Source of the DNA: Crambe crambe
Taxonomy: Eukaryota; Porifera; Demospongiae; Poecilosclerida; Crambeidae
Length of the DNA: 64,000 bases
Assembly (NCBI GenBank): GCA_963924555.1
Contig: OZ004586.1
Coordinates: forward strand, 1,860,001-1,924,000
Direction of reading: 5' to 3'
The translations under genes were made by a program, and so were the position numbers. Shown in pieces: positions 35,303 to 47,691 of this stretch. How positions within the stretch are numbered: position 1 is the first letter of the stretch; the number at the start of each line of letters is the position of its first letter. The notes under the pieces are model-generated. The model made no database searches. It was not told the origin of the DNA and saw only the letters and a program-made list of their open reading frames with translations.

Positions 35303-37576
35303 CTAAACTATAGTCTCAGAGGTGGTCCTGTGGTTCAAGTGACCATTTTGACTTCTACTGTCAGAGGAAGCAGGGTGAACCTGTTCAGCGGGGCTCCTAT
35401 TATGACTTGAGATCACGGGTGAGGCACTAGATATCGCCCTTATGACCTGCATATCACCTGATGATGATGATGCAGAATTTCCAGGAGATACCACAGATGT
35501 GGGAGAAGATTGGGAATTGGCAGTTGATGGAGTCTCTCCTGAATCCTGTACTTTGTCATTAGCTGCAGAGATTTCAGAACGAAGAGATAGAGAAATAGAA
35601 GAAGATGGAGGAGAAGTAGTCGAAATGGTCCCTGAAACTTGCAGATCATTGTGGTTCAAATTTTCATGTGGGGTGGGAGTCGTAGGGGTAGGCTGAATAG
35701 CAGTGATAGAAGTAGTTGTTGCCATCATCCCATCGTCCACTGCATTCGAGTCACTTGTCGAAACTTGAGGAACATCATTGGCTGCCAAAACCGGTCCATT
35801 ACTCGTGCTTGTAGAAGGTACACTCGCTCTTAACGAAACAGAGGCAGGTACAGGAGTGGTGGACACATCTGTATCTGAGGAATTACCAGTGGAGACAAGA
35901 TGGTTGACCAAAGGGCTGTTGGGCGGACTGACATTCGGAATGACCGTAGTAGCTGCAAGAAGTTAAAAGTTTCAGCCAATCATTACAGAATGAAATAAAT
36001 AATGTTATTGGGCACAATGACATAGCATAGTGGCTTACTAAGCTATATTTGATAGCCTTTAGCTCCAGAATTTGATGTATAATATTATTTGTTTACTGTA
36101 TTAAATGTGAGGGGATTTCCCCACCTCCACTTAATAAAGTTGCAGCCACTCACATCTCCAAGGGGTGAAAGGGAAAAAAGCGGTTCTCCCTATGCAGTCA
36201 GATTTTGAATCCACAAGAGAGACCTCCAGCTTGACACGCTCCATCTCCTGACCACTCTTCCGAGGGAAGACCAGCACAGATTTGTGAGGGGGGTAGGAAA
36301 GCTTGTGACTGTACGAGTCGGTGTCTGTATCATTGGTCAGAGCCACTTGAGTGTAATTCATCTGTATAATTATAAAAGAATTTATGATAATAATGTTAGT
36401 ATGCTACTACACTAGTGCTAATAATTATAATCTATGCGAGTATACTATGCCTGCCAGTATATTATCCAGTAATCTATACTGCCTGTAATTTATGCTCTGT
36501 AAGTCAGTAATCTATGCCAGTATACCTAGTACCTGTCACTTACCTCTTGTTCTCTAGAATTGTCAAGCTCCCAGAAATCTTTGTCATCAAGGCTGACCTT
36601 CAGGTTGACAGTCTTCTCTCTCAAGAGGAAATGAACCTCCTCAAATTTGGAGTGGGACTGCTCAGCTTCTCTCTCCATTATCTATGGACATTGTTGATTC
36701 AGTGTAGTTATAGCCAGCACTTAAGATAATTACACTAATGAACTCAATTTTAGAAGTCCTAATTTAGAGAGGTGCACTAATTAGATTTCCATATATGGAG
36801 TTACAGATCTACCAGTAATTCTTTATTTATTTATTATTTTTATCTATACCTTGTTCACACTCTTGAGATCCAAGCCTATATACATCTTGACAGGTATCTG
36901 GGAGACGATAGAACTCTCTCTCATATCTTTGTACATGCAGAAAAGAGCACACCGCAGAGGCACCAGGGGAGAGGGAACATGTCCGCTACTATGATTCTTG
37001 ATTCCAAGAGCAAAGAGAGACGGACAAGAAATAAGAGTCTTGAAAGTAACTTTCCGATCTTCAAGCTTCATAGATTCGACTTTGACTTTACAGAGTTGCC
37101 TTGGTTGGGGGGATTCGATAGTTGGTGAGTCGACTGAAATTTTTTCGGTGATAACTGATAAGATGTGAAATTTACTCCTATCAATCTGCAGATTGGCAAT
37201 GGAGGCAGCGTGAGGCAGAGAGAGAGTGATCGAGCAAGGCGGGTATCTACATTTACAGCTGACGAAAGTGATTGGACTGATAATGGTGTATTCTGAAGGG
37301 AATTCCATATTGAGATGCATGGCGGCTGCTAAACACACAGTGATGTCTTCCTCTTTCTTCAACTTGCTTACGCCATACATCACTTTATTGTTGCTCTCAT
37401 TTTTTTTCAGCTTATCTCTGAAGTAGCTGGTGGAAAAATGAATTCCGTGATCTTGGCAAGTAAACGATGATTTGGAGGTGGTGATGGATTCATGGCACAC
37501 TGGTTTGATAGTTTGGATATCATCAGGTGGTTGATACCGAGCTACAGGACAATGGGACCGACGCTAATAATGGGAC

Positions 37577-37649
<73 letters not shown>

Positions 37650-40600
37650 CTGTATCCAAAGTCATCAGTATATATTCTTCACTGGTAATACTATCTGCTC
37701 GAAGCTGCAAAATAAAAAAGATGAAAGCTCCCACTAATTTCCACCCATTCTATTTACCCTTTCCTTGCTGACACTCAGGTATTTCATGCTGTCAATGGAG
37801 GAAGTACGACTGGCACTGGATTTCATGCTGAGATTGGAGAGCCTGCGTCCGACGAATGTACCTTTGGGGACTATGGTTTGATGACGATCCCTACCCGTGA
37901 TTGAGCTGCGGCGCTTTATTGGCTAAAAATAAAACAGACAAAAAACAAACAAACAAAATAAATAACAAAATATTACACAATTGGTGACATAAATACCATG
38001 CTTACTTTTGGAGATCGTGATGCTGTACTGTCATTGCTCATTGTTCTGTTTGGTGGTTGTGGTTCATCAGCTGCGTATTATACATAATGCAAAATTTGTG
38101 TGGGGTAAAATTTTCATTGTATATCACACAAACAACTATTCCATAATAATAATAACATGAATTATATGTGATAGTACTTGAGAAAAGGGGTCTTATCCGC
38201 AAAACATTAAAAGCTGTTAAACGCTTGTAAAGTTTACAAGTTACATATAAAATGTACATGAAATGTAAAATTCAATTAAGTATAACTCAGGAACAAAATG
38301 GTGTATAAATTTGATTTAAAAGCCATGTAAATCTCCAGATTAAGAGCTTTAGAATGATACCAATAACTCTGTTTTGAATTTTTGCTCCACAAGACAAGTA
38401 CTATCACATATGATATGGGTTTCTTAGGTCCTTGTAAGCCACTACCTATATCTTATCCTGTACACATAATTATCACACTAATTTCTTACCCACAAAAATT
38501 TCCTACACAGTACTCGTAAAATTCCATGTAACTCAGTAAAATTCCAACCAGCATACATACTAAGCATTGTACCTGTGGATGAGAGAAAATCTGCTGGAGG
38601 TTGTTGTTGGCCCGAGGCAATGATGAAGCAGTTATTGTTTAGACACAGTTTCATCACGTCCAGGGGAGTGAGGTTCTGCTTGTCCTTCAATTCCCAGTCT
38701 GCCCCCAATCGAAACAAAGCTTTGATGCTAGTAGTGCAACCCAGAGCAGCAGCCCTGTGTGCTGGAGTCTCGTCATGCTGACAAGCATAATATTATTGAA
38801 TGAAACTATTATGGGTAGACAGATTAGTATAATTATTATAAATAATCATAACATTCTATTATCATCGGAAAGAAAAATTGTCAAACAAGGTAGAAGAAAT
38901 TGACTGGGAAATGCCCTATTCTGAGCCCTGATATTTCTTGATCCTATAACTCAAACTATTTTCTTATCTCTAGAGTACCACATTATACCAAATACCTTAT
39001 TCCTCTTATTGACAAGACTGGAGATGTTTGCCGACAAACTCTGATTAGCCCACTTCCACAGCTCCAAAGAGTCACTGGAACTGATGAAATGGAGCAAGTT
39101 ATTGCCGTCTACGTCTTCAGCACTGACTGATGCTTCCTGACTGACCAAATACATGGCAGCCCTAAGGCAGCCCATGAGACAGGCAACGTGTAAAGGAGTC
39201 TCTCTACATTCGGATTCTTGGTTTGGCGTGCATTTATTGGAAGTATTGATGTCTGGAGGGTCGAATTCCAGTAACACTTTGATAGCATTGACATTGTCCC
39301 ATTGAGCTGCCAAATGAATTGGAGCATAACCGCTCTGCATAAGCAAGACAAACAGACAATAGAGTCAAGAGCAAATCATTTTACTGAAAATATTGCATTT
39401 TATAGTTGACAGGTTGGATGTACTGCGCACACACAGTGGAAACTGCATGGGTATAATTATAACATATTAAGGACCTAGCCCTAGCCCTACCCCTAGTCCA
39501 TACAGGCTAAATTGCACTTCAGACAGCCATTTTCCTGTTGATCTGACAGAACGAAGCATAGCAGGCGTTTTTTAATCAGTATGAATGCCATCAAATGTCA
39601 TGTTGCATGACTGTGTTGGCAATAGACATACATGCAAAATAAACCTATATACATCTGCAGGACACCTTTACTAAATCAGGACACCTTCTCTACTAAATCA
39701 GGACACCTTCTCTACTAAATCAGGACACCTTCTCTACTAAATCAGGACACCTTCTCTACTAAATCAGGACACCTTTACTAAATCAGGATACCTTCTCTAC
39801 TAAATCAGGATACTTTATTCTGGTCCAAAAGGTGTCCACATTGTGGTGCACCTGTACAAGTTTCACACTTGGCAAGGCTAACACTGCAGTGGTAAAACAA
39901 CCACTGGGAATTGATATCACTTACTTGAGGGGAAGTCATGCATGGAGCTAGTCATGGTATCAGGTTTAAACCACTGGAATGTCATAAACCTATAGGTCTG
40001 ATTTGGCCAAAGAATTGGACAACACTCCCCCTCCCCCAATTTCTACTCTTAATGGGGTGGGGTGGAAGAATGGGGTGGGGTACGTAGGAGAATAGGGTGG
40101 GTGGGGTGGGAGAATGGAGTGGGGTGGAAAATTGGGTAGGGTGGGTGAGATGGGAGAATTGGGTGGGATGGAGTGAAGTGGGTACCATGGGATCTTCTCT
40201 TCAACTATGTATAATAAGGGGGGTTGTTCACTTACAGCATCATAAATGTTTGCATCTGCACCATACTTCAGCAGCAGTGAGATGCAGTCTACATTGCCAT
40301 GGCAACAGGTCTCATGGAGGGGTGTGGTCATACCCTAAAGCACAGCGAAAAAAACGAACAAAAAAACAAAACAAAAACAAATCATCCAAATAATTAGTAT
40401 AATGAATTTCTTATTCTTACTTCATATATTGTCTTGTGGTTGAGAACGTCTTTGGTATCCCTCTCTTGATTGATTCGTTGAAGGGCAGTCTCGAGTCCTT
40501 CCCTGTCCCCACTTCTACATGCTTTCATCACCTCATCCCTATGCATGCATCAATAAAATAAATGCTAGAGGATTGCTGTTTAGGGGTAATGCTACCATAA

Positions 40601-40988
40601 GGGGAGGTCCCAGATAGTGTTGCATGATAATAACATAGCAACAGTATAATTTCTGCTGATCAAGCTATCACCATACACATGTGAACTGGATGTTAACATA
40701 TTCTCATGTGAAGCTGTGAAGCTCTATTCAACAAGATGCAACAAGTGATCATGTGTTCAAAATACTGTGGCAACACTACAATTCGCTAAGCTGTCATCTC
40801 AACATTCCAGTGTGAATTCCTATCTCAACATTCCAAAACTATCAGTTGCTATAACAATTATTGTTCTACAGCAGGTATAACACATTTATGAGAACTTACT
40901 CATCTCTTTTTTCTTTTTTCTTTGCGTCTTCATAGCTGATGAGCTTGGGGCTAGCCGGAGTGATGGTTGGTTTTTCCTTAGAGGCCAT
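35303..40988 (-). CDS. Ankyrin-repeat / ZU5-like scaffold protein, 12 exons
   Basis: Exons (right to left): 40900-40988, 40421-40538, 40236-40334, 38996-39334, 38573-38777, 38006-38070, 37758-37922, 37650-37704, 36850-37541, 36544-36681, 36154-36361, 35303-35952; all GT-AG and in phase, 940 residues. Residues about 35-290 hold ankyrin repeats (TPLHETCCHGNVDCISLLLK, APIHLAAQWDNVNAIKVLLE, TPLHVACLMGCLRAAMYLV, TPAHRAAALGCTTSIKALF). A Ser-rich linker with SRTSSIDS follows. Exon 9 resembles a ZU5 domain (SPITF...LPHAASI, about residues 465-490), followed by a UPA-like part (RCALFCMYKDM). The last exon is a Ser/Thr/Pro-rich tail ending SETIV, a possible PDZ-binding end. No Death domain is seen. A 5' UTR intron is likely (acceptor near 41012, donor near 42036). 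ZU5 and UPA are inferred by eye. Confidence 0.8.
37580..37646. repeat. (CT)n microsatellite in an intron
   Basis: About 33 CT units abut the 5' splice site of exon 8 of the ankyrin/ZU5 gene on the minus strand, so the intron begins GTAAGAGAGAGAG. Confidence 0.95.
39655..39815. repeat. Minisatellite, about 22-bp unit, intronic
   Basis: About seven units of the form tcaggacaccttctctactaaa, some shortened to ctttactaaa. It lies in the large intron between exons 3 and 4 of the ankyrin/ZU5 gene. Confidence 0.9.
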
Positions 40989-42411
40989 TTTCCCCCTTTG
41001 GTTGGTCAACCTGTCAAAAAACACATGTATAAGGATGCTTACCAACAGAGTGGAATTCCACAATTAATACCCTGCACTCTATCTGCAGTGTAACCCCTAA
41101 TATTTAGTCACTGTACTGTTTATTTCAGGAGAATAGGTAGTGGCTTACAAGGACCTAAAAAACCTGATCCTTTCATGTCCTATAGTGTAAACCATAGGAC
41201 AAATCGTATCCACCCACTCCCTGACAACCTGAACAGTATCCTGATACATGATAGTTGTATTAACTCATGGAATTCCACAGTTTCCTCCATGAGATGGTCT
41301 ATTGTACTGTTACAAATGCATTGTTGTAGGTAGTACTAGTGACATAACACTGACCTACGACCCCTAAAGGTTTGCTAGTGTGTGTGACTCTGTGGTGATA
41401 TGATATCGCCATGTAAGATAGATAATGTACTGTGCAGAGAGTTTGAAATTTCCCCATACCTGGAATCAACTGTAATGATTCTCAGCAATTTTTGTCTTCT
41501 GTATTGATTGTCAAGCATATTTTGTATTGACATGTAACACTATAGCTCCACACTGCCATCTTAACTATAATGTAATTGATACAGTTGGTCCCAGTGGGGG
41601 CCCCTGGGAGAAAAAAAAGAGAGTCCACCCTTCTGATCAATTAAATTCCTCATCGCCTCTTCTTCACTGTCAGTTTAAAGTCTGTCCCACACACACACAC
41701 ACACACACACATGTGGGACTACCTTTACCACACAACCACACAATTTTCATGCTGATAGCAGCAATTGATGGTACTTGAAAATAAGGAGCCACCTTGGCTA
41801 CATGTGTCAGCCTAGTAGTCACAATATTAGTGTGCACTAACATAGCTACAGCTTGTTATTTTACAGAATCCACATGAAAGGGTGTAGCTGGTTTCCCTTC
41901 TAACCAGCCACTGTCAATGCCATGTTTGTACAACAAACCAACTGGTCATAACTGACATACATATTCAAAGTGTTCTTAGCTAGCTATCAGCACTCAATGG
42001 TGCAAATAGGTCTTACAGAGAGCAGTAAAGAACTTACTCTTCACTTCCACATAGAGTAGCTCCGGAAGGCTTAGTGGCAGGTTCAACCCCTACAGGCGTT
42101 CTTCCGAGGCCAGCAACACTTCAAGGCGCTAGGCTTGAATGAACAGTCGAGGTGGCATCAATTAGAATATTAGATTCAGGTAAAAGCGCTTCTAGAATCT
42201 AGCTAGCTAGGTTTCACACTAATAATTTGTGTATAGACAAAAGAGAGTCTTTTCCTTTTTGTATTAAAGCGCAACATGAAAAAATAGAGCTAGAGCTAAA
42301 AAGATTTTTATATGAGTCAGCATTATACAAATTAAATAATGACGTCACTAATTAATGTGGTTAATCATCATTAGCGCCTATTATGATTTTTATTTGTCAC
42401 TAACTCGATTA
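40989..42411. promoter_or_regulatory. Shared upstream region of two divergent ankyrin genes
   Basis: Head-to-head spacer of about 1.4 kb between the ankyrin/ZU5 gene (minus) and the ankyrin/coiled-coil gene (plus). Contains a (CA)n run (41690-41711) and a probable non-coding first exon of the minus gene ending at a GT donor near 42036. No TATA box was recognised for either gene. Confidence 0.45.
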
Positions 42412-44820
42412 ATGGAGACTACCGATACGCTGCAGCAAGGGAAATGGGAAGCTGCTTCTGAGGATTCTCAGAGGCAGCAGCAAATCAATAAAAAGGGCTC
42501 GCCAGTTGTGAATGACTTTCTAGTCGCCTCCAGGCGTGGTTTCACAGCTCAAGTACTGGAGGCCTTGAAAGAGGGCGGATCTGCAGCAGCAAACACTACA
42601 GATAGAGTAAGTAAAATGGGGCGGGAATCGAATATCTAGGAGAGTAGGACTCTCGTTGGTGCAGAGCAGTCGATGCATTGTGGAATTTGTGACGAGTAGT
42701 ATAGTCTTTCGCAAGCCATAAGCCCTAGAGACTAACCCCTTCTTTTTGCTATCTTATCATACATATCAAGTTACTTCATAGCTATTCCAGTGCATGTGCA
42801 TTGATAACCATGTGTCATGAAGGTAGCTATGTTTTTCTTATTTAATATACAGCATGGTCGCAACTGTCTTCAATTGGCAGCCATCCACGGACACTTTGAC
42901 ACTGTTCAAAGCATATTACAGGCACGCCTAGTCAATATTGATGCAGTAAACAAGGTATGACTTTATAGTGTTGGCTAGACCATAGCTAGCTAACTCCCAT
43001 GAGAGAGTCCACTTATTATTAGTTATACAGTGATATAATGGACATACTTGGGACCCATCTTTTCGTCCTTTGTAGAGAAGTTGTCCTCTTTTTTTCCCTA
43101 TGATTATCCAATGTTTTGTAAATTGTCCCCTTTCAAAGTGTCCTTTATTGGAGGTTTCACTGTATAACCATTACTGCAGAGGGGACTGACAGCACTCCAT
43201 GATGCCTGCACAGAGGGTCACATCAAAATCTCCCTCCTCCTCCTTGCCATGGGGGCCTCCGTCACTGCACAGACTAAAGATGGCTGGACGTGTCTCATGA
43301 GTGCCTGCTCCAGTGGTAATCTTCAACTGGCAAAGATACTGGTGGCAGCGGGCTGTGATATAGACGTGCACACAAAGGTAGTGGATGAGTCATGTTAAAC
43401 CAACTGGTTAGAATAGCTAGCTATATACTAGTGGTTAGTGAATAAGTGTAGCCAACTACTAGCTAATCAGCTAGCACTTTCATTACTACTAATTAGTCTT
43501 AGTCTAAGACTCCCAATGACAGTAAGTGCTAAATTAAATAGCTATAATTGTAGATAAGTGCCTATAGCTTTCGATGCAGAGGGGAGGAAGGCCATGAGGC
43601 TATATTATTACTCGTTAATTTTATTTTCTCTTCCTTGCTTTCAGCTTGGGTTGACTGCACTGCACATAGCTGCGTGGAAAGGGCATGTTAATGTGGTGGA
43701 AATGCTCCTCCATGAGGGCTGCAACCCACAGGCACAGTCCCAGAATGGGAAGACTGCTCTGCAGCTGGCCCAAGATGAAAACCAGCACCAGTGTACAACA
43801 GTACTCACTGCTGCCATTTCAAAGGTAAACTGACTTGCAATAGTAAGGTAGCTTTCAAAAGATATCTTAGTCTTGCAAGCCAGCCTACTGGTTATAAAAT
43901 AGGTACTGGCTCATGAGACTAGGTCCATATTAATCTTAGCCTGATGACTAGATAATAACGCTGATTACTTTATATAGAGTGCCGAAGATCCTGTCTACAG
44001 GATTTCATCTCTAGAGGGCCAACTCAAGCTTTATCAACACAAGTTATCTGAGAGCCTTCGCAGCTACGAAGCCATGCTGACCAATCAGCAACTGAAGAGT
44101 GAGGAAAGGTTTGCAAAGCTGCAGAAGGAGCATCAGGACGAGATGACCAAAGCTCAACAGCGAATTGAAGAACTGAAAAAGAATATCGAAGGAGAAAAAG
44201 GAGTATTAACTGGACAGATCTCAATGCTCAAAAGGTCATCACTCGAGTCGAATCCACCTGCTCTCAAGCCTAAGTCACCAAGTAAGGTACGAAGACGTAT
44301 GAAGAAAGGTGCATCGTCGAACTCCAATTCCGAACTGATAAATGCCTTAACATCACCTCCTAACCACAAATCTGTCATGGAAGATGATGCAGATGACCAC
44401 CTGAATCGTAGGGATCGACTTAAAAGTGCTTCATATGACAATATAACTATTGATAATGAAGAAAAGTCAGGTGGTAATATTTTACCAAAGACTCCACAAC
44501 TTTCTCCTGGAAATATAAAGAGAAAAAGTGAGAAAAAGACACGAAGAGAGAGTGCAGATCGTATAACTATAACAGCTCTGGTGGCCGAAAGTCTTGTCAA
44601 TCCTGGATCAATGTCTGCCATTCGTAAAGAGCTCAAATCTGATTCCTTCACTCCTAAAATCCAGCGGAAATTCCCACAGAAATCTTCTGGGACACAGAGT
44701 ACTCTTCCATCAGTCAGTCCTAAAGGGTCAGACACAGAAGGAAACGGAAAGCCAATCCTAAACAGAGACATTTTTGATAAGAAAAACTCTTCTTCAAATC
44801 TGCTAGATACAAAGTTTTAG
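42412..44820 (+). CDS. Ankyrin-repeat / coiled-coil protein, 5 exons
   Basis: Exons 42412-42606, 42853-42954, 43180-43377, 43645-43824, 43978-44820; all introns are GT-AG and phase 0, giving 505 residues. Exons 2-4 each carry ankyrin units (NCLQLAAIHGHFDTVQSIL, TALHDACTEGHIKISLLLL, TCLMSACSSGNLQLAKILV, TALHIAAWKGHVNVVEMLL), about residues 65-225. A coiled coil follows (about 235-300, heptads in EERFAKLQKEHQDEMTKAQQ), then a basic Ser/Pro/Lys-rich tail with KSPSKVRRRMKK, which may be phosphorylated or nuclear. Likely an adaptor; no enzymatic motif. It is divergent from the ankyrin/ZU5 gene and convergent with the kinase-Kelch pseudogene 256 bp downstream. I cannot name an orthologue. Confidence 0.85.
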
Positions 44821-45076
44821 TTACCTAAATTCACAGGTACTAAGTCTCTATTATTATATTTAATGGAAAAGATCGTCAATACTAAAAACACTATTTAGCT
44901 CCATGCTGCTGGACTCTGAAACTAGTGAAGACCCTCATCTCTCTACAGACAAAAAAAAAATGTAAACAATTCGGTGTTCAATATACCAGGACCGTCAACT
45001 AGCATAACTAGCTAATTTCCAATATCATGAACAGTTTAATATAAGACAATGTGAGTTAGAACAAAAACAAGAATAA

Positions 45077-47434
45077 TTAGCAGTGTAGTACTTCCAGCAT
45101 CCTGCTGTAATTTGACCCCAGCTCTTGTCCTCCTAATATAACCATCTTATTATGCGAGAGTGCCACACATGTCACTTGACTGCGTGGAGTGGGCATGCTA
45201 CCTACGTATTCCCACTTCTCAGATGATGGTAAGTACACAAAAATGGAGGCATCGTATATGTGAGACCCAAGGCTATCTGTCCCTCCAATGGCCATGGGGT
45301 AGTCTCCAAATGCCACTGCTGTGCAGCAATAAAGGAGCGTATCGGGAAACTGGACCCATTGATTGGTGGTGATGTTTTTGTCAAGTAACAAGCTGAAAAC
45401 GTATTTCTTTGGTCCGGTTTGGCCTTCTGTTTGGCCATTCATTGGTCCTGTGAAATTTGTCCCACCCAGGAGATAGCATCTGTTCTTGATTATGCAAGCA
45501 GTCATCCCAGCGCTGGGTTTAGGAAGAGGGTTTATTGATAGCCACTGAGTTGTATCTAAATCAAGAACTTCTGTGTGAGAAATTGGTTTGTTTTGGTTGG
45601 TGCCTCCTGTAACTAGAAGCCATTTCTTGTCAGCAACAACAGTGCAACCTTGTCTTGGTGTTTGCATTGGTGGAAAGGCAGTTACCCGCCACTGCTGAAG
45701 CTCAGCTGTTTATTTGATTGGTTGCCACTTCTTTCTCAATGTCCCTCCCGCCGACAAGGATGAGCATCTTGTTGATGGTTGCCATTGTGAAGTAGATGAC
45801 AGGAGCTGCAGGAAGGGCTGTCCATTTTCTGACTATGCCATTAATGTCGTACTCGTAAATTGTTCTTTCTGTGATTATTTCCCTGCATTCACCACCACCA
45901 AGGTAGAGCTGTCCTCAAAGAAGACACCTTTGCTGCCAAAAGTGCCAATGGGAAGGAAGTTCAGCATCTCGCTTCCATATGAACGAGGGTTGAGAAGGGA
46001 GGAGGGTGAGGGGGGAGGTGGGGGAGCAGGAACTGGTAAGGGAGTCATGTGAGGACTGGAGGGGGGGATAGAGTTAAGTTATAAGGTGAGGTTTTAATTA
46101 TGCCAGCCTTATAGATCTATAGCTGACTCTAGCTAGTATCAATGATCCAAGACAATAGACATGGCAAATCTGCTTTACCTGTGAGGCATCACTATTGACA
46201 TGCTCTTGCTGCTTCTGGGTGCTAAATTCCTTTCCAGCTGCCAGGAACTGTGTCTTGACACTTGAAATGACCTGCCTCTCCAGGCCCTTGATGGTATCTT
46301 TGAGAGCAGCTATTTCCTGTTCCTTTTCCTTCAGTTCCTCATTATTTCTATCCAGCTGCATCCCTTTAGTCTCAAGCAGGTTGAGGTTATTCTCAAGAAC
46401 CTTTGTAAAAATAAAAGAGAAATTAAGTGCGGAGGAACCTATGAGGCCATGCCCCCTTTGAATGCATGCTGAGAAGGTTGAAGGCTGAGAATCGTAGACG
46501 CCTGGTCCCTCACTTCTTTCTCACTTTGTGTGTACTTTTCCTCCCTCTTCAGTGCAACAAGTCTCTTGCACATTTCATCAGTTGATGGCCTCTCTGTGTC
46601 TCTGTCCTTAACACAGTCAAGAATAATTGGTAGGAGAGGGTGGTCAGGCTGGATAAGATCAATGTCTTTTTTACGACGAAGAGTTTCGGGTACAAATATT
46701 AAGACTCACCCAGTTGGATATCTTGAATCCTCAATTGTTGCTGTGGCATCCTCTGGCGTGGGAAATTTTTTCGTGATTATCTGGATAGAGAGTACTCCAA
46801 GAGAGAAGCAGTCCAGTTTATTGGAGTAGCGAGGTGGTGTGGTCAGGGCCTCTGGAGGCATGTAGACAGTTGCTCCTGGACACAGGGTCAGTGGGGTCAT
46901 GCGAGGGTTCAAGTCAATCAGCTTGGACATGCCAAAGTCTGTTATTTTTGCTCTGCTGCCTTCACCAATCAGAAGGACGTTGTTGCTGGAGAGATCTCTG
47001 TGGATGATAGCATTGGAGTGCAGGTAAGACAAGGCAAGTGCCACATCATGGCAGATAGTGAGCTGGATGTGGTAAGGGAGAGTACCAGTGGATCGCTCCA
47101 GGTATCTTGTAAGACTTTCATCCATCAGCTCCATCAAAAGAGCCAATCTTTTCGATCTGGGATCTCTGTAAGTTCCTAGGTATTGTACAATATTAGGATG
47201 CTGAATCATGCTCAAAAATTGGCACTCTTGCTCAAATCTTTCAGCAAACTTGAATCTTCCAGGGTCACCGCCTTCAAACATTGTTTCATGGAGTAGTTTA
47301 GCAGCACAAGGAAGTTGGCCTAACTTGGCCCTGCAGACCTTGTCATAGGAACCAACACCAAGGACCTTGTCTCCATCATTATTATAAATTTCAAGAGAGC
47401 CATATACATAGAGAATTTGGAGAGGCCATTGCAT
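45077..47434 (-). pseudogene. Tyrosine-kinase-like / coiled-coil / Kelch gene with stops
   Basis: From ATG at 47434 leftward: a kinase domain with LGVGSYDKV (P-loop; the third Gly is Asp), catalytic Lys46 in CAAKLLH, HRDLSSNNV (about 145), DFG (166-168) and MPPEAL; a coiled coil in 46180-46401 (EELKEKEQEIAALKDTIKG); then Kelch-type blades (GCTVVADKKWLLVTGG, RCYLLGGTNFTG, KMVILGGQE) to the stop at 45077. Kinase-Kelch fusions of this type are a large sponge family. Lesions: in-frame TGA at 46706-46708 inside the kinase C-lobe with VPETLRRKKDIDL continuing in frame beyond it; a pair of compensating frameshifts near 45960/45913; TGA at 45702-45704 with a frame change. Divergent from GMPPA, 258 bp apart. 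Confidence 0.75.
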
Positions 47435-47691
47435 TGTTAACACCAGCTAGCTACTTTATAGTGATTCCAAGAATTTATTTTAATTGAAATGGACATGATG
47501 ACATAAAAGTAGGCATGGTCAGCAATTTTCTCCTGCAGTGCATGTTGTAAGATGTCACAAGATTTCAGCTTGAGAGCATCCCAGAAGTCCTATCCAATTC
47601 TACGCACGCGCTATAGGGCTAGCTAGCTGCGCGCGCGGTACCGGCTGAGAAGCCTTTCACCTTTGACGATACTTTACCGAGTATTGGAGCT

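Noticed and set aside
37580..37646. Coding Ser-Leu repeat
   Set aside because: It is a CT microsatellite inside an intron bordered by a consensus splice donor on the minus strand.
44154..44771. 205-codon minus-strand frame opposite exon 5 of the ankyrin/coiled-coil gene
   Set aside because: It is a shadow of a Ser/Lys-rich exon; the plus-strand gene explains the region fully.
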